Source of the DNA: JBKBKC01 sp046294265 | GTDB taxonomy: Bacteria > Pseudomonadota > Alphaproteobacteria > Rhodobacterales > Rhodobacteraceae | Reading direction: 5' to 3' | Assembly: GCA_046294265.1 (NCBI GenBank) | Contig: JBKBKC010000004.1 | Span: forward strand, 186,001-250,000 | Length of the DNA stretch: 64,000 nt | Shown here: positions 43,180 to 51,468 of the stretch, piece after piece | Position numbering within the stretch: position 1 is the stretch's first letter | Layout: each line of letters opens with the position of its first letter | Notes under the pieces: generated by a model | Databases searched by the model: none | What the model was told of the DNA's origin: nothing | The model's input: the letters and a program-made list of their open reading frames with translations, nothing else | Position numbers and translations under genes: made by a program

Positions 43180-44979
43180 CTAGTTGTCCATCTTCAACGC
43201 AGAGATAAACGCCTCCTGCGGAATCTCCACCTTCCCGAACTGGCGCATCCGCTTCTTGCCCGCCTTCTGCTTTTCCAAGAGCTTCTTCTTCCGCGTGGCA
43301 TCGCCGCCGTAACATTTGGCTGTCACGTCCTTGCGCATCGCTGAAAGCGTCTCGCGGGCAATCACGCGGGCGCCGATGGCGGCCTGGATCGGGATCTTGA
43401 ACATGTGCCGGGGGATCAGGTCCTTCAGCTTTTCCACCATCGCGCGGCCCCGCATCTCGGCCCGGTCGCGGTGGACCATCATCGACAGGGCATCGACAGG
43501 TTCCTCGTTCACGAGGATCGACATCTTCACAAGGAAATCCTCGCGGTATTCGGCCAGCGTGTAGTCGAAGCTGGCATAACCCTTGGTCACCGATTTCAGG
43601 CGGTCGTAGAAATCGAACACCACCTCGGCCAGCGGCAGGTCATAGACGACCATCGCGCGGGCTCCGGCATAGGACAGGTCCAGCTGGATGCCGCGACGGT
43701 CCTGGCAGAGCTTCAGGATATCGCCCAGATATTCGTCGGGCACCATGATCGTGGCCTTGATGCGCGGCTCGGTGATGTGGTCGATCAGGCTGGGGTCGGG
43801 CATGTCGGCGGGGTTGTGCAATTCGATCAGTTCGCCCGAGCGCATGTGCAGGTGGAACACCACGGAGGGGGCGGTGGTGATCAGGTCGAGGTCATACTCG
43901 CGTTCCAGCCGGTCGCGGATGACCTCCAGGTGCAGGAGGCCCAGAAACCCGCAGCGGAAGCCGAAGCCGAGGGCGGCGGAGGTTTCCATTTCGCTGCTGA
44001 AGGACGCATCGTTCAGCGACAGCTTTTCGATGGCCTCGCGCAATGCTTCGAAATCGGCGGCATCGACGGGGAAGAGGCCGCAGAACACCACGGGCTGCGC
44101 GGGCTTGAAGCCGGGCAGCGCCTCGGCGCAGCCTTTGCGCTCATGCGTGATGGTGTCGCCCACGCGGGTGTCGCGGACCTGTTTGATCGAGGCGGTGAAG
44201 ATGCCGATCTCGCCGGGGCCAAGCTCGGCAATGTCCACCATCTGGGGTTTCAGGACCGCCAGCTTGTCGATGCCATAGACGGCGTTGGTCTGCATCATGC
44301 GCACGCGGTCGCCCTTGCGCATCGTGCCGTCCATGATGCGCACCATAACGACGACGCCGAGATAGGCGTCATACCAGCTGTCCACCAGCATCGCCTTGAG
44401 GGGCGCGTCGCGGTCGCCCTTGGGGGCGGGCAGGCGGGTCACGATGGCCTCCAGCACATCGGGAATGCCGAGGCCGGACTTGGCGGAGATCAGCACGGCG
44501 TCAGAGGCATCAAGACCGATCACATCCTCGATCTGCTGGCGGATGCGGTCGGGTTCGGCCGCCGGAAGGTCGATCTTGTTCAGGACCGGCACGATCTCAT
44601 GCCCCGCATCCAGCGCCTGATAGACATTGGCCAGCGTCTGCGCCTCGACCCCCTGGGAGGCATCGACCACGAGGAGCGAGCCTTCGACAGCGCGCATCGA
44701 GCGGCTGACCTCATAGGCAAAGTCCACATGGCCGGGGGTGTCGATCAGGTTGAGGATATAGGTGTGGCCATCTTTTGCCGGGTATTCGATCCGAACGGTG
44801 TTGGCCTTGATCGTGATCCCGCGTTCGCGTTCGATATCCATGCTGTCAAGCAGCTGTTCCTTCATGTCGCGCGCGGCGACGGTGCCGGTCAGCTGGATCA
44901 GCCGGTCGGCGAGGGTGGATTTGCCGTGGTCGATATGGGCCACGATCGAAAAGTTGCGGATGCGGGAAAGCTCGGTCAT
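43180..44979 (-). CDS. lepA: Elongation factor 4 (LepA), back-translocating GTPase
   Basis: A 599-residue ribosome-associated GTPase. G1 AHIDHGKST, G2/G3 region with RGITIKANTVR and DTPGHVDF, G4 LNKIDLPAAEP, and the LepA-specific C-terminal domain with RKKKLLEKQKAGKKRM are all present. ATG 44979 gives the standard MTELSRIRNFSIVAH start; the 18 extra codons upstream are not supported. It is the first clear housekeeping gene after the accessory region, so the boundary of the variable DNA lies between 43075 and 43180. Confidence 0.97.
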   Translation of the reverse strand: MTELSRIRNFSIVAHIDHGKSTLADRLIQLTGTVAARDMKEQLLDSMDIERERGITIKANTVRIEYPAKDGHTYILNLIDTPGHVDFAYEVSRSMRAVEGSLLVVDASQGVEAQTLANVYQALDAGHEIVPVLNKIDLPAAEPDRIRQQIEDVIGLDASDAVLISAKSGLGIPDVLEAIVTRLPAPKGDRDAPLKAMLVDSWYDAYLGVVVMVRIMDGTMRKGDRVRMMQTNAVYGIDKLAVLKPQMVDIAELGPGEIGIFTASIKQVRDTRVGDTITHERKGCAEALPGFKPAQPVVFCGLFPVDAADFEALREAIEKLSLNDASFSSEMETSAALGFGFRCGFLGLLHLEVIRDRLEREYDLDLITTAPSVVFHLHMRSGELIELHNPADMPDPSLIDHITEPRIKATIMVPDEYLGDILKLCQDRRGIQLDLSYAGARAMVVYDLPLAEVVFDFYDRLKSVTKGYASFDYTLAEYREDFLVKMSILVNEEPVDALSMMVHRDRAEMRGRAMVEKLKDLIPRHMFKIPIQAAIGARVIARETLSAMRKDVTAKCYGGDATRKKKLLEKQKAGKKRMRQFGKVEIPQEAFISALKMDN

Positions 44980-45101
44980 GGGGCGGATATGGCGGGGAAA
45001 ACGAGGCCGGTCAATGGCCGGGCTGAGACGCACGAAAAAGGCGCGCGAAAGCAGCGGCGCGGTGCTAATATCGGCAGGGGATCAAGGCCACGGAGGGTGT
45101 G

Positions 45102-45473
45102 ATGGCGAAACCGGAAGAAAAGATCAAGGCGGTTGTGGGGGATCTGAAGGGCAAGAAGGCCAAGCTCAAAACCATCGAGGGCAAGCCCGAGGGGACCAAG
45201 GAGGCCCCGCTCCCCCCTGCCGTGAAAAAGGCGCTGGAGGACGAGCTGGGGGCAGACCTGTCCAAGGTGCGGGTGCACACGGGCGGCAACGCGGCGGACA
45301 TGGCAAACGAGCTGAAGGCCAAGGCCTTTACCATCGGCAACGACATCTACTTCGCCAAGCCGGGCGATGCCAAGGATGCCGAACTGCTGGCGCATGAGCT
45401 GACGCATGTGGTCCAGCAGGGCAATGGCCGCGTGCCGAAGGAGAAGGACGGCAAGGCGCTGACCAGCAAATAG
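45102..45473 (+). CDS. Stand-alone DUF4157 (eCIS core domain) mini-protein with HELTH motif
   Basis: A 123-residue protein. After a Lys-rich N-terminal 35 residues comes a single DUF4157 domain: LPPAVKKALEDELGADLSKVRVHTG, then ADMANELKAKAFTIGNDIYF, ending in the metalloprotease-like LLAHELTHVVQQG (HELTH at residues 98-102). DUF4157 normally sits at the N-terminus of large proteins linked to extracellular contractile injection systems or polymorphic toxins. Here there is no effector domain, no signal peptide and no eCIS gene in the window. ATG 45102 is preferred over GTG 45099 because GGAGG is better spaced. It is divergent from lepA with 122 bases between. Function unknown. Confidence 0.8.
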   Translation: MAKPEEKIKAVVGDLKGKKAKLKTIEGKPEGTKEAPLPPAVKKALEDELGADLSKVRVHTGGNAADMANELKAKAFTIGNDIYFAKPGDAKDAELLAHELTHVVQQGNGRVPKEKDGKALTSK

Positions 45474-45493
45474 GGGCGCATCTGGGGGCTGTC

Positions 45494-45510
45494 TGGGGGC
45501 CGCTCCCCCA
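45494..45510 (+). terminator. Short GC hairpin after the DUF4157 gene
   Basis: TGGGGG-CCGCT-CCCCCA, a six-base stem 21 bases past the stop, without a T-run. A second small hairpin (GGCGG-CAAT-CCGCC, near 45535) follows. Confidence 0.35.
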
Positions 45511-45654
45511 TGGGTTGTGGCGTGGCGGCAATCCGCCGTGCAGGGCGCGAATCCATTGAAAAATCTTGTCAGAATCGGCATTACTGGTCGCAATAGGTGA
45601 TCGGAGAGGGGCCCAAAGCCCCATCCCCGGCAAGAGGCAGAGCAGGACAGACCC

Positions 45655-45969
45655 ATGACCTTTATTCGACTGATGCCCGCCGTTCTGGCGCTTTCCCTTC
45701 CGCTGCTGGCCAGTGTGGCAGAAGCCGGGCCGATCCAGCGCGCCTGCCTGGCGTCCGACCGCAAGGCGGCGACGCAGACGATGTGCGGCTGCATCCAGCA
45801 GGCGGCAGACCTGACGCTTCGCCCCGCCGACCAGCGGCGCGCGGCCAAGTTCTTCAAGAACCCAGATGAGGCGCAGCAGGTGCGGATGTCGAAATCGGAC
45901 AACGACAACGAGTTCTGGGCCCGCTACCGGAATTTCGGCGCTACGGCTGAGGCTTACTGCGCGGGGTGA
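45655..45969 (+). CDS. Small conserved periplasmic protein of Rhodobacterales (function unknown)
   Basis: A 104-residue protein with a signal peptide (residues 1-24, ending AEA-GP). The mature part begins GPIQRACLASDRKAA and has four cysteines (RAC, MCGC, AYC), probably two disulfides, and a conserved QRRAAKFFKNPDEAQQVRMS helix. Close relatives are common in Rhodobacterales and are sometimes labelled arginine transporter without evidence. Its last 16 bases overlap the convergent phosphatase gene. Confidence 0.75.
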   Translation: MTFIRLMPAVLALSLPLLASVAEAGPIQRACLASDRKAATQTMCGCIQQAADLTLRPADQRRAAKFFKNPDEAQQVRMSKSDNDNEFWARYRNFGATAEAYCAG

Positions 45970-46451
45970 CCCGAGGTGCCGCTTTTTGCGAGGGCCTGCA
46001 CCAGACCGGTGCAAGCGGCCTCGATGAGGTTGAGGGTTTCCTCGAAATCGCCGGTATGCCAGGGGTCCGGGATGTCAGTCCGGCCCGCCTGGGGCGCGTA
46101 GTCCATCAGCAGGCAGGGCGCTGTGCCGCCGGGCGGGCACAGCGTCTGGGCCGCGGCAAGGTTGGCGTGGTCCATCACCAGCACGTGCGAGAACCTGATG
46201 AAATCGGCAGCCTCGATCCGGCGCGCGCGCAAGGCTGTCAGGTCATGCCCGCGGCGGGCGGCGGCGGCGATGCTGTCGGGGTGCGGCGGCGCGCCGATGT
46301 GCCAGTGCGACAGGGCACAGCTATCGGCCCCAATATTCAGCCCTTCGCGCGCGGCGAGGGTACGGAATACCCCCTCGGCGGTGGGGGACCGGCAGATGTT
46401 GCCGAGGCAGACGAACAGGATGCGCGGCGCGGCCATGGCATTTTGTGCCAT
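45954..46451 (-). CDS. Low molecular weight protein-tyrosine phosphatase
   Basis: A 165-residue LMW-PTP. The catalytic P-loop CLGNICRS lies right after the start, and the acid loop DPWHTGDFEE near the end supplies the general acid aspartate. It dephosphorylates phosphotyrosine, often in polysaccharide or stress regulation, or arsenate-like substrates in other branches. ATG 46451 is given, but ATG 46436 (MAAPRILFV), which lacks five residues, is equally plausible since neither has a clear ribosome site. Twenty bases separate it from the copper chaperone gene upstream. Confidence 0.9.
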   Translation of the reverse strand: MAQNAMAAPRILFVCLGNICRSPTAEGVFRTLAAREGLNIGADSCALSHWHIGAPPHPDSIAAAARRGHDLTALRARRIEAADFIRFSHVLVMDHANLAAAQTLCPPGGTAPCLLMDYAPQAGRTDIPDPWHTGDFEETLNLIEAACTGLVQALAKSGTSGHPAQ

Positions 46452-46471
46452 GCCGCGCCGCGTCGCCGCAA

Positions 46472-46969
46472 TCAGTTCGTCGGGGCCTTCATGCCGTGGC
46501 CGGAATGATCGTGGCCCCCCATCGCCCCATGGTCGGGCCTGCGGTCGTTGTCCACCGGCACCTCGACCGTCACGACCTCGCCCCGTTCGAAGGTCAGGGT
46601 GAGGGTGACGACGTCGCCCTGCGCCAGCGGCTTGGTCAGGCCCAGAAGCATGACGTGATCGCCGCCGCGGGACAGGGCGCGGCTGCCCTTGCCGTCGATG
46701 GGAAAGCCCTCCTTGACTTCCAGCATCTGCATTACGCCGTTGGCGTCCTCCTTGTGGGTGTGGAGTTCCACCCGCGCCGCCACGTCCGAGGCGGCGGCGA
46801 TCAGGCGGTCAGGCTGGTCGGAGTGGTTCACGATCTCGAAGAACACCGCGCCCGAGCCGGTTCCGCCCACGCGGGCATAGGCGTTTTCGATATGCGGGCC
46901 GTCATGGGCGAAGGCAGGAAAACTCAGCATAGCCGCCGCAGCGGCCAGGATAAGGCTGTGGATACGCAT
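46472..46969 (-). CDS. Periplasmic copper chaperone PCu(A)C
   Basis: A 165-residue protein with a signal peptide ending AFA-HDG. The PCuAC copper site is visible as a series of His and Met: VELHTHKEDANGVMQMLEV and GGDHVMLLGL. A His/Met-rich C-terminal tail (DHGAMGGHDHSGHGM) is an extra metal-binding segment not found in all members. PCu(A)C delivers copper to the CuA site of cytochrome c oxidase in the periplasm. It lies 41 bases after the DUF2946-like gene, a usual partner in copper handling. Confidence 0.88.
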   Translation of the reverse strand: MRIHSLILAAAAAMLSFPAFAHDGPHIENAYARVGGTGSGAVFFEIVNHSDQPDRLIAAASDVAARVELHTHKEDANGVMQMLEVKEGFPIDGKGSRALSRGGDHVMLLGLTKPLAQGDVVTLTLTFERGEVVTVEVPVDNDRRPDHGAMGGHDHSGHGMKAPTN

Positions 46970-47010
46970 GATTTGTCCTTGTCGGTTGGTTGGTCTGATC
47001 CGGCGTTCGG

Positions 47011-47358
47011 TCAGGCCGACAGGGGCGGGGCACGGGCGCGGGCGCTGCGCCACGGGCTGGAAGGGGCGGGTTGTACCCGCAACGGGGATAGGTCGCGGGC
47101 GCCGGTGACGGGGCGTTCGGGCAGCGCGACCGGGGGCTGCGCTATGGCCGCAACGGCGGCTATGCAGTCCGGGCAGGGATGGACGGGACCGCTGGGGTTG
47201 CCGTTCTCGTCCAGCGTGACGGTGACGAGGCCATAGCCGGAACAGATGACCATGGTGATGCCGGACTGCGCCGACTGTGCGCGTACGACGGCCATGGTCT
47301 GCGAGGCCAGCGCCATCAGGGCGGCAAGGATCAGGGCAAGGGGTGCGCGCCATGTCAT
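47011..47358 (-). CDS. DUF2946-like small secreted/membrane protein, copper-associated
   Basis: A 115-residue protein with an N-terminal hydrophobic helix (RAPLALILAALMALASQTMA) and a C-P-D-C motif in HPCPDCIAA. The short central part carries TMVICSGYGLVTV. Such DUF2946-type proteins are found beside copper chaperones and cytochrome oxidase assembly genes. Here it directly precedes PCu(A)C on the same strand. The precise role is unknown; metal binding through the CxxC is inferred. Confidence 0.65.
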   Translation of the reverse strand: MTWRAPLALILAALMALASQTMAVVRAQSAQSGITMVICSGYGLVTVTLDENGNPSGPVHPCPDCIAAVAAIAQPPVALPERPVTGARDLSPLRVQPAPSSPWRSARARAPPLSA

Positions 47359-47414
47359 GTGCAGTGTGATAGCAGGCGGTGTGCGCAGGGTGAAGCGGAC
47401 AAAAGGCGCAACGC

Positions 47415-47438
47415 AAAAGGCCCCGCGCAGGCGGGGCC
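47415..47438 (-). terminator. Rho-independent terminator of rpmB
   Basis: On the minus strand GGCCCCGC-CTGC-GCGGGGCC is followed directly by TTTT. The stem is perfect over eight bases and lies 24 bases past the rpmB stop. Confidence 0.85.
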
Positions 47439-47461
47439 CTGGTATCGCATGCCGGAAAAAA

Positions 47462-47749
47462 TCAGGCGGCGGCCTGGGCCTTTTCCAGGTCGCGCTTGAT
47501 CTTCAGCGCCTTGGTCGACAGCTCGTCATCCTTGGACTTGGCCAGAAATCCGTCCAGCCCGCCACGGTGATCCACCGTGCGCAGCGCGTGGGCCGAGATG
47601 CGCAGCTTGAACGCCTGGCCGAGGATGTCGGAGATCAGCGTGACCTCGTTCAGGTTCGGCAGGAAGCGGCGCTTCGATTTGTTGTTGGCGTGGCTGACCT
47701 TGTTCCCGACCATCGGACCCTTGCCACTCAGTTCGCAGACGCGCGACAT
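47462..47749 (-). CDS. rpmB: 50S ribosomal protein L28
   Basis: A 95-residue ribosomal protein with the family start MSRVCELSGKGPMVGNKVSHANNKSKRRF and NLNEVTLISDILGQAFKLRISAHALRTVDH. Length is as in other alphaproteobacteria. Followed by a strong terminator, so it is probably monocistronic. Confidence 0.97.
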   Translation of the reverse strand: MSRVCELSGKGPMVGNKVSHANNKSKRRFLPNLNEVTLISDILGQAFKLRISAHALRTVDHRGGLDGFLAKSKDDELSTKALKIKRDLEKAQAAA

Positions 47750-47848
47750 CGTCGTGTTCCTTGTTTCAACAGGCCATCAGCCGCGAAACCGCAGCGGGCC
47801 AATTCCATCGCAGCCGTTTAGAGGCTTTGCCGGGGGACGTCAAGCGGT

Positions 47849-48256
47849 TCAGGCGCCCACCCCGGCGGCCTTCAGCAGCTGAACGCCGTTGATCTGCCAG
47901 CCGTCCGAGGTTTGCAGCATCTGATAGTCCAAAAGATGCGTGCGTCCTTCGGCATCGGTGACCATCACGCGCTGCGACAGGCCCCCTGCCACCTCGCGCA
48001 GTTCCAGCATGCGCACGGAACTGGGGCGGTGAACCATGGGATAACCGTTCTTGACCATTGCCCCAAAGTTTTCTGGCGTGCGGAACATGCCCTTTATGTT
48101 GGGGGCCGCGAAGGTGAAGGCGGTGGCGAAATCATCGGCCAGAAAGGCGTCGATCTGGCTTCGGATTGCGGACTCGATGCCGGTCCGCTCGGCGGATTGG
48201 GACAGGGCGGGGAAGGCACTCAAGCTGAGGACGAGGGCGAGCAGGGTCTGGCGCAT
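47849..48256 (-). CDS. DUF4864 domain-containing periplasmic protein
   Basis: A 135-residue protein with a signal peptide (residues 1-19, ending ALS-QS). The single domain (RSQIDAFLADDFATAFTFAAPNIKGMF, then DYQMLQTSDGWQINGVQLL) has the NTF2-like look of DUF4864. Function unknown. It is divergent from the CHAD gene with 110 bases between starts. Confidence 0.8.
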   Translation of the reverse strand: MRQTLLALVLSLSAFPALSQSAERTGIESAIRSQIDAFLADDFATAFTFAAPNIKGMFRTPENFGAMVKNGYPMVHRPSSVRMLELREVAGGLSQRVMVTDAEGRTHLLDYQMLQTSDGWQINGVQLLKAAGVGA

Positions 48257-48366
48257 CGGAACGCTCCGGGGTTCGGGGGGCCAATAGTGTTAGGTTAGAA
48301 CGCGGCGCCGCACGATCAAGTTTCACGGCGTTTGCAGGCTTGGGGCCAAGCGGCTAGATAACCGGG

Positions 48367-49227
48367 ATGCCCTTTGAATTCCGAACCGCTGATCCCGATC
48401 TCACATCCGCCCTGCGCCGCGTCGCGGGGGCCGAGATGGCTGCCGTCCTGGTCCGTCTGGATGGCGGCGCGCCCGGCCCCGAGGGGGTGCATGATGTGCG
48501 AAAACGCATCAAGAAGGTCCGCGGATTGCTGCGGCTGGTGCGCGGAGGGATGCGGGCGGCGCGAGCCGAGATCACGGTTTTGCGCGTCGCGGCGCAGGGT
48601 TTGTCCAGCCTGCGCGATGCCGAGGTGATGCTTGCCTGCCATGACCGGCTGGCCCCTGGCGTGGCGGGCGAGGTGCGGGCATGGCTTGCAGGCCGGGTCG
48701 ATGTGGCGCGCGCGGATGAGGGGTTGCCCGGGCGGGTGGAGGCGGCGCGCTTGGCGCTGGCGGCGCTGGCCCTGCGGGTGCCGGGCTGGCGGGTGAAAGG
48801 GCGCGACGGTTCGGTGATCGGCGCGGGGCTGGAGCGGACGATGCGCAGGGCGGCGGCGGCCATGGTTTTGGCCCGCGATGCGCAGGACGAAGAGGCGATG
48901 CATGACTGGCGCAAGCGGGCGAAGGACCTCTGGTATCAGGCGCGCCTGATGACGCCGGTCTGGCCCGACGGGATGGCGGTCTGGCGCGATGTCGCGGGCG
49001 ATCTGGGTGAGCTTCTGGGCGATCACCATGACCTCGCGGTTTTCCTCGCGCTGGTCGAGGGGCATGGCGGGGCCGAGGTGCCGGGCCTGCGCGCGCAGGC
49101 GCTGCGGATGTCGGCGGACCTGAAGGACCGGGCCTTTGCCCTTGGCGCGCGTCTGCATGCCGCCCCGCCGGAGGTGATGGCGGGGCTGTGGCTGGCCTGG
49201 TGGAAGGTATGGCGGGCGGGGCGCTAG
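48367..49227 (+). CDS. CHAD domain-containing protein
   Basis: A 286-residue CHAD protein. Two helical bundles carry the conserved histidines and basic residues: VHDVRKRIKKVRGLLRLVR and MHDWRKRAKDLWYQARL. CHAD domains bind inorganic polyphosphate through these basic faces. No CYTH phosphatase domain is fused or adjacent. Its TAG stop shares a CTAG palindrome with the stop of convergent lysK (49224-49227). Confidence 0.88.
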   Translation: MPFEFRTADPDLTSALRRVAGAEMAAVLVRLDGGAPGPEGVHDVRKRIKKVRGLLRLVRGGMRAARAEITVLRVAAQGLSSLRDAEVMLACHDRLAPGVAGEVRAWLAGRVDVARADEGLPGRVEAARLALAALALRVPGWRVKGRDGSVIGAGLERTMRRAAAAMVLARDAQDEEAMHDWRKRAKDLWYQARLMTPVWPDGMAVWRDVAGDLGELLGDHHDLAVFLALVEGHGGAEVPGLRAQALRMSADLKDRAFALGARLHAAPPEVMAGLWLAWWKVWRAGR

Positions 49228-50813
49228 TCCGGTGTGCTCACCAGATCTCCCGAGAGTGCGCGGTCGATCAGCACGCCGGTCTCGGCGATACCATAAAGGG
49301 CGATGAACCCGCCAAAGCGCGGCCCCTCCGAGGCGCCCAGCAGCACCTCGTAGAGGGCGCGGAACCAGTCGCGCAGGGGTTCAAACCCGTGGTCCTTGCC
49401 GACCGCGTAGACCATGGTCTGCAGTGCCTCCTCTTCCGCAGCGCCGTCCCAGGCGGCAAGGCGCGCGCGCAGGTCGGCGATGGCGGCACGCTCGGCATCG
49501 GTGGGCAGGCGGCAGACACGGGCCGGCGCGATGCGGTCGCGGAAGTAGCGCAGCGCAAAGGCGGCGGCGGCGTCGAGGTCGGGGTTCGCCTCGGGGCTCG
49601 CGTCCGGCGCATAGCGGCGGATGAAGGACCAGAGCCCCGCCTGCCCGGTATCGCCCGCGACCGAGGCGAGGTTCAGCAGCATCGCAAAGCTGACGGCCAT
49701 GCCCGAGGCGGGCGGTTGGCCGTTGTGGATGTGCCAGACGGGGTTGTTGACCCGCGCGGCGATGTCCTGCGTCTCCCAGGCGCGCAGGTGCTGGTGGTAT
49801 TCGTCCACCGCCTTGGGGATCACGTCGAAATGCATCCGCTTGGCTGTCTTGGGCTTGAGATACATGAAGTAGGAGAGGCTTTCGGTCGCGGCATAGGTCA
49901 GCCATTCGTCGATGGTCAGGCCATTGCCCTTGGATTTGCTGATCTTCTGCCCCTGATCGTCCAGAAACAGTTCGTAGGTCATATGGGCAGGCGCGTGACC
50001 CCCCAGCGCCTGACAGATGCCGTCATAGATCGGCGTGTTGGTAGAATGGTCCTTGCCATACATCTCGAAATCGACGCCGAGGGCGGCCCAGCGGGCGCCG
50101 AAATCGGGCTTCCATTGCAGTTTGCAATGCCCGCCCGTCACTGGCAGCGTCCATTCCCGGCCGATTTCATCGTCAAAGGTGACGGTCGCCTCTTTCGCAT
50201 CGACATGCTTGATCGGAACATAAAGGACGCGGCCCGTTTCGGGGTGGATAGGCAGGAAGCAGGAATAGGTCTGCTGGCGTTCCTCGCGCAGGGATTTCAG
50301 CATGATCGCCATGATCGCGTCATAGCGTTCGGCGCACAGGCGCAGCGTGTCGTCGAAGCGGCCCGAGGCGTAGAACTCGGTGGCGCTGATGAACTCATAT
50401 TCGAACCCGAAGGTATCGAGGAAGCGGCGCAGCATGGCGTTGTTGTGGTGGCCGAAGCTTTCGAATTTGCCAAATGGGTCGGGTACACGGGTCAGCGGGC
50501 GTTGCAGGTGTTCACGCAGCATGTCGGGGTTGGGCACGTTGTCGGGCACCTTGCGCATGCCGTCCACATCGTCGGAAAAGCAGATCAGCCGGGTGGGGAT
50601 GTCGCTGATGATCTCGAAGGCGCGGCGGATCATGGTGGTGCGCGCCACCTCGCCGAAGGTGCCGATATGGGGCAGGCCCGAGGGGCCGTAGCCCGTCTCG
50701 AAGAGGACATGGCCCTTGTCGGGGTCCTTGCCGCCGAACCGCTTGAGGATCGCGCGCGCCTCTTCGAAAGGCCAGGCTTTGGATGTCATCGCGGCGTCGC
50801 GGAGCGCGGTCAT
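49224..50813 (-). CDS. lysK: Class I lysyl-tRNA synthetase
   Basis: A 529-residue class I enzyme, the form found in archaea, spirochaetes and alphaproteobacteria such as Rhodobacterales rather than the common class II LysS. The HIGH-like motif is PSGLPHIGTFGE, and the KMSKS-like motif is KISKSKGNG. ATG 50813 has AAAGGA at seven bases; ATG 50789 (MTSKAWPF) is an alternative. It charges tRNA-Lys. Convergent and overlapping with the CHAD gene by four bases. Confidence 0.95.
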   Translation of the reverse strand: MTALRDAAMTSKAWPFEEARAILKRFGGKDPDKGHVLFETGYGPSGLPHIGTFGEVARTTMIRRAFEIISDIPTRLICFSDDVDGMRKVPDNVPNPDMLREHLQRPLTRVPDPFGKFESFGHHNNAMLRRFLDTFGFEYEFISATEFYASGRFDDTLRLCAERYDAIMAIMLKSLREERQQTYSCFLPIHPETGRVLYVPIKHVDAKEATVTFDDEIGREWTLPVTGGHCKLQWKPDFGARWAALGVDFEMYGKDHSTNTPIYDGICQALGGHAPAHMTYELFLDDQGQKISKSKGNGLTIDEWLTYAATESLSYFMYLKPKTAKRMHFDVIPKAVDEYHQHLRAWETQDIAARVNNPVWHIHNGQPPASGMAVSFAMLLNLASVAGDTGQAGLWSFIRRYAPDASPEANPDLDAAAAFALRYFRDRIAPARVCRLPTDAERAAIADLRARLAAWDGAAEEEALQTMVYAVGKDHGFEPLRDWFRALYEVLLGASEGPRFGGFIALYGIAETGVLIDRALSGDLVSTPD

Positions 50814-50949
50814 GGCGGGGTCCTTTGCGGGGTGGAGGAGCCGCGGCAGGGCGGTCTTTCGTCCTCTATTGCCGGGTGGGGCAGAGGTCAATAATGTCAG
50901 GCGCGACGCAGCGTTCGATGCTGCGCGCCGCCTCGCCAAGGAGAGCTTC

Positions 50950-51372
50950 ATGCCCGACACCCCTCCGTCGATGACCCCGCAGGACGCACTCCTCGCGATC
51001 ATGGTCGCGGTGTCCGCCTCGGACGAACAGATACGCACGTCTGAACTGGTGGCGATTCAGGGGATCGTGGCGCATCTGCCGGTGTTCAAGGGCTACGATC
51101 CCGACCGGTTCCGCCAGATCGCGCAGGTGGTGTTCGACTTGTTCGAAGAGGAGGAAGGGCTGGAGGCGCTGTTCGGCCTTGTGCGTGATGCCCTGCCCGA
51201 GCGGCTGAATGAAACGGCCTATGCGCTGGCCTGCGACGTGGCGGCTGCAGATGGATCCTTGCGCGAGGTTGAGTTGCGGATGCTGGAAGAGGTGCGGGAC
51301 GAACTGAACGTGGACCGCCTGCACGCGGCGGCCATCGAATGGGGGGCCAGGGCGCGGCACCTGCGGCCCTGA
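50950..51372 (+). CDS. TerB-family tellurite-resistance-like protein
   Basis: A 140-residue all-helical protein with the TerB/DjlA N-terminal fold: ALLAIMVAVSASDEQIRTSEL and its repeat ALACDVAAADGSLREVELRML, each with the acidic D-E pattern that binds a metal. Often annotated as tellurite resistance, but the general role in stress or DjlA-like assembly is unclear. It starts 136 bases from the divergent lysK start, ends before the tandem palindromes, and is convergent with dacB. Confidence 0.8.
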   Translation: MPDTPPSMTPQDALLAIMVAVSASDEQIRTSELVAIQGIVAHLPVFKGYDPDRFRQIAQVVFDLFEEEEGLEALFGLVRDALPERLNETAYALACDVAAADGSLREVELRMLEEVRDELNVDRLHAAAIEWGARARHLRP

Positions 51373-51395
51373 GCACGGCCTTTGTGGTGGACGGG

Positions 51396-51441
51396 CCAAG
51401 AGTTTTCAAAAACTCTTGGCAAATTTCTTTGAAGAAATTTG
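51396..51441. terminator. Two adjacent perfect palindromes, bidirectional terminator
   Basis: Positions 51396-51419 form an 11-base stem (CCAAGAGTTTT) with two unpaired bases, and 51420-51441 form a 10-base stem (CAAATTTCTT) with two unpaired bases. Both are perfect and contiguous. They lie between the convergent TerB and dacB genes. This pair, with its A/T-rich stem tops, resembles the intergenic palindromes frequent in Rhodobacterales and should stop transcription from both sides. Confidence 0.8.
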
Positions 51442-51468
51442 CCCTTCGCCGGGCGGGTGCGCCCCTCT

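Noticed and set aside
45550..45585. TTGAAA with CATTAC as promoter of the small periplasmic protein
   Set aside because: The -10 matches at only three of six positions; not better than chance in this stretch.
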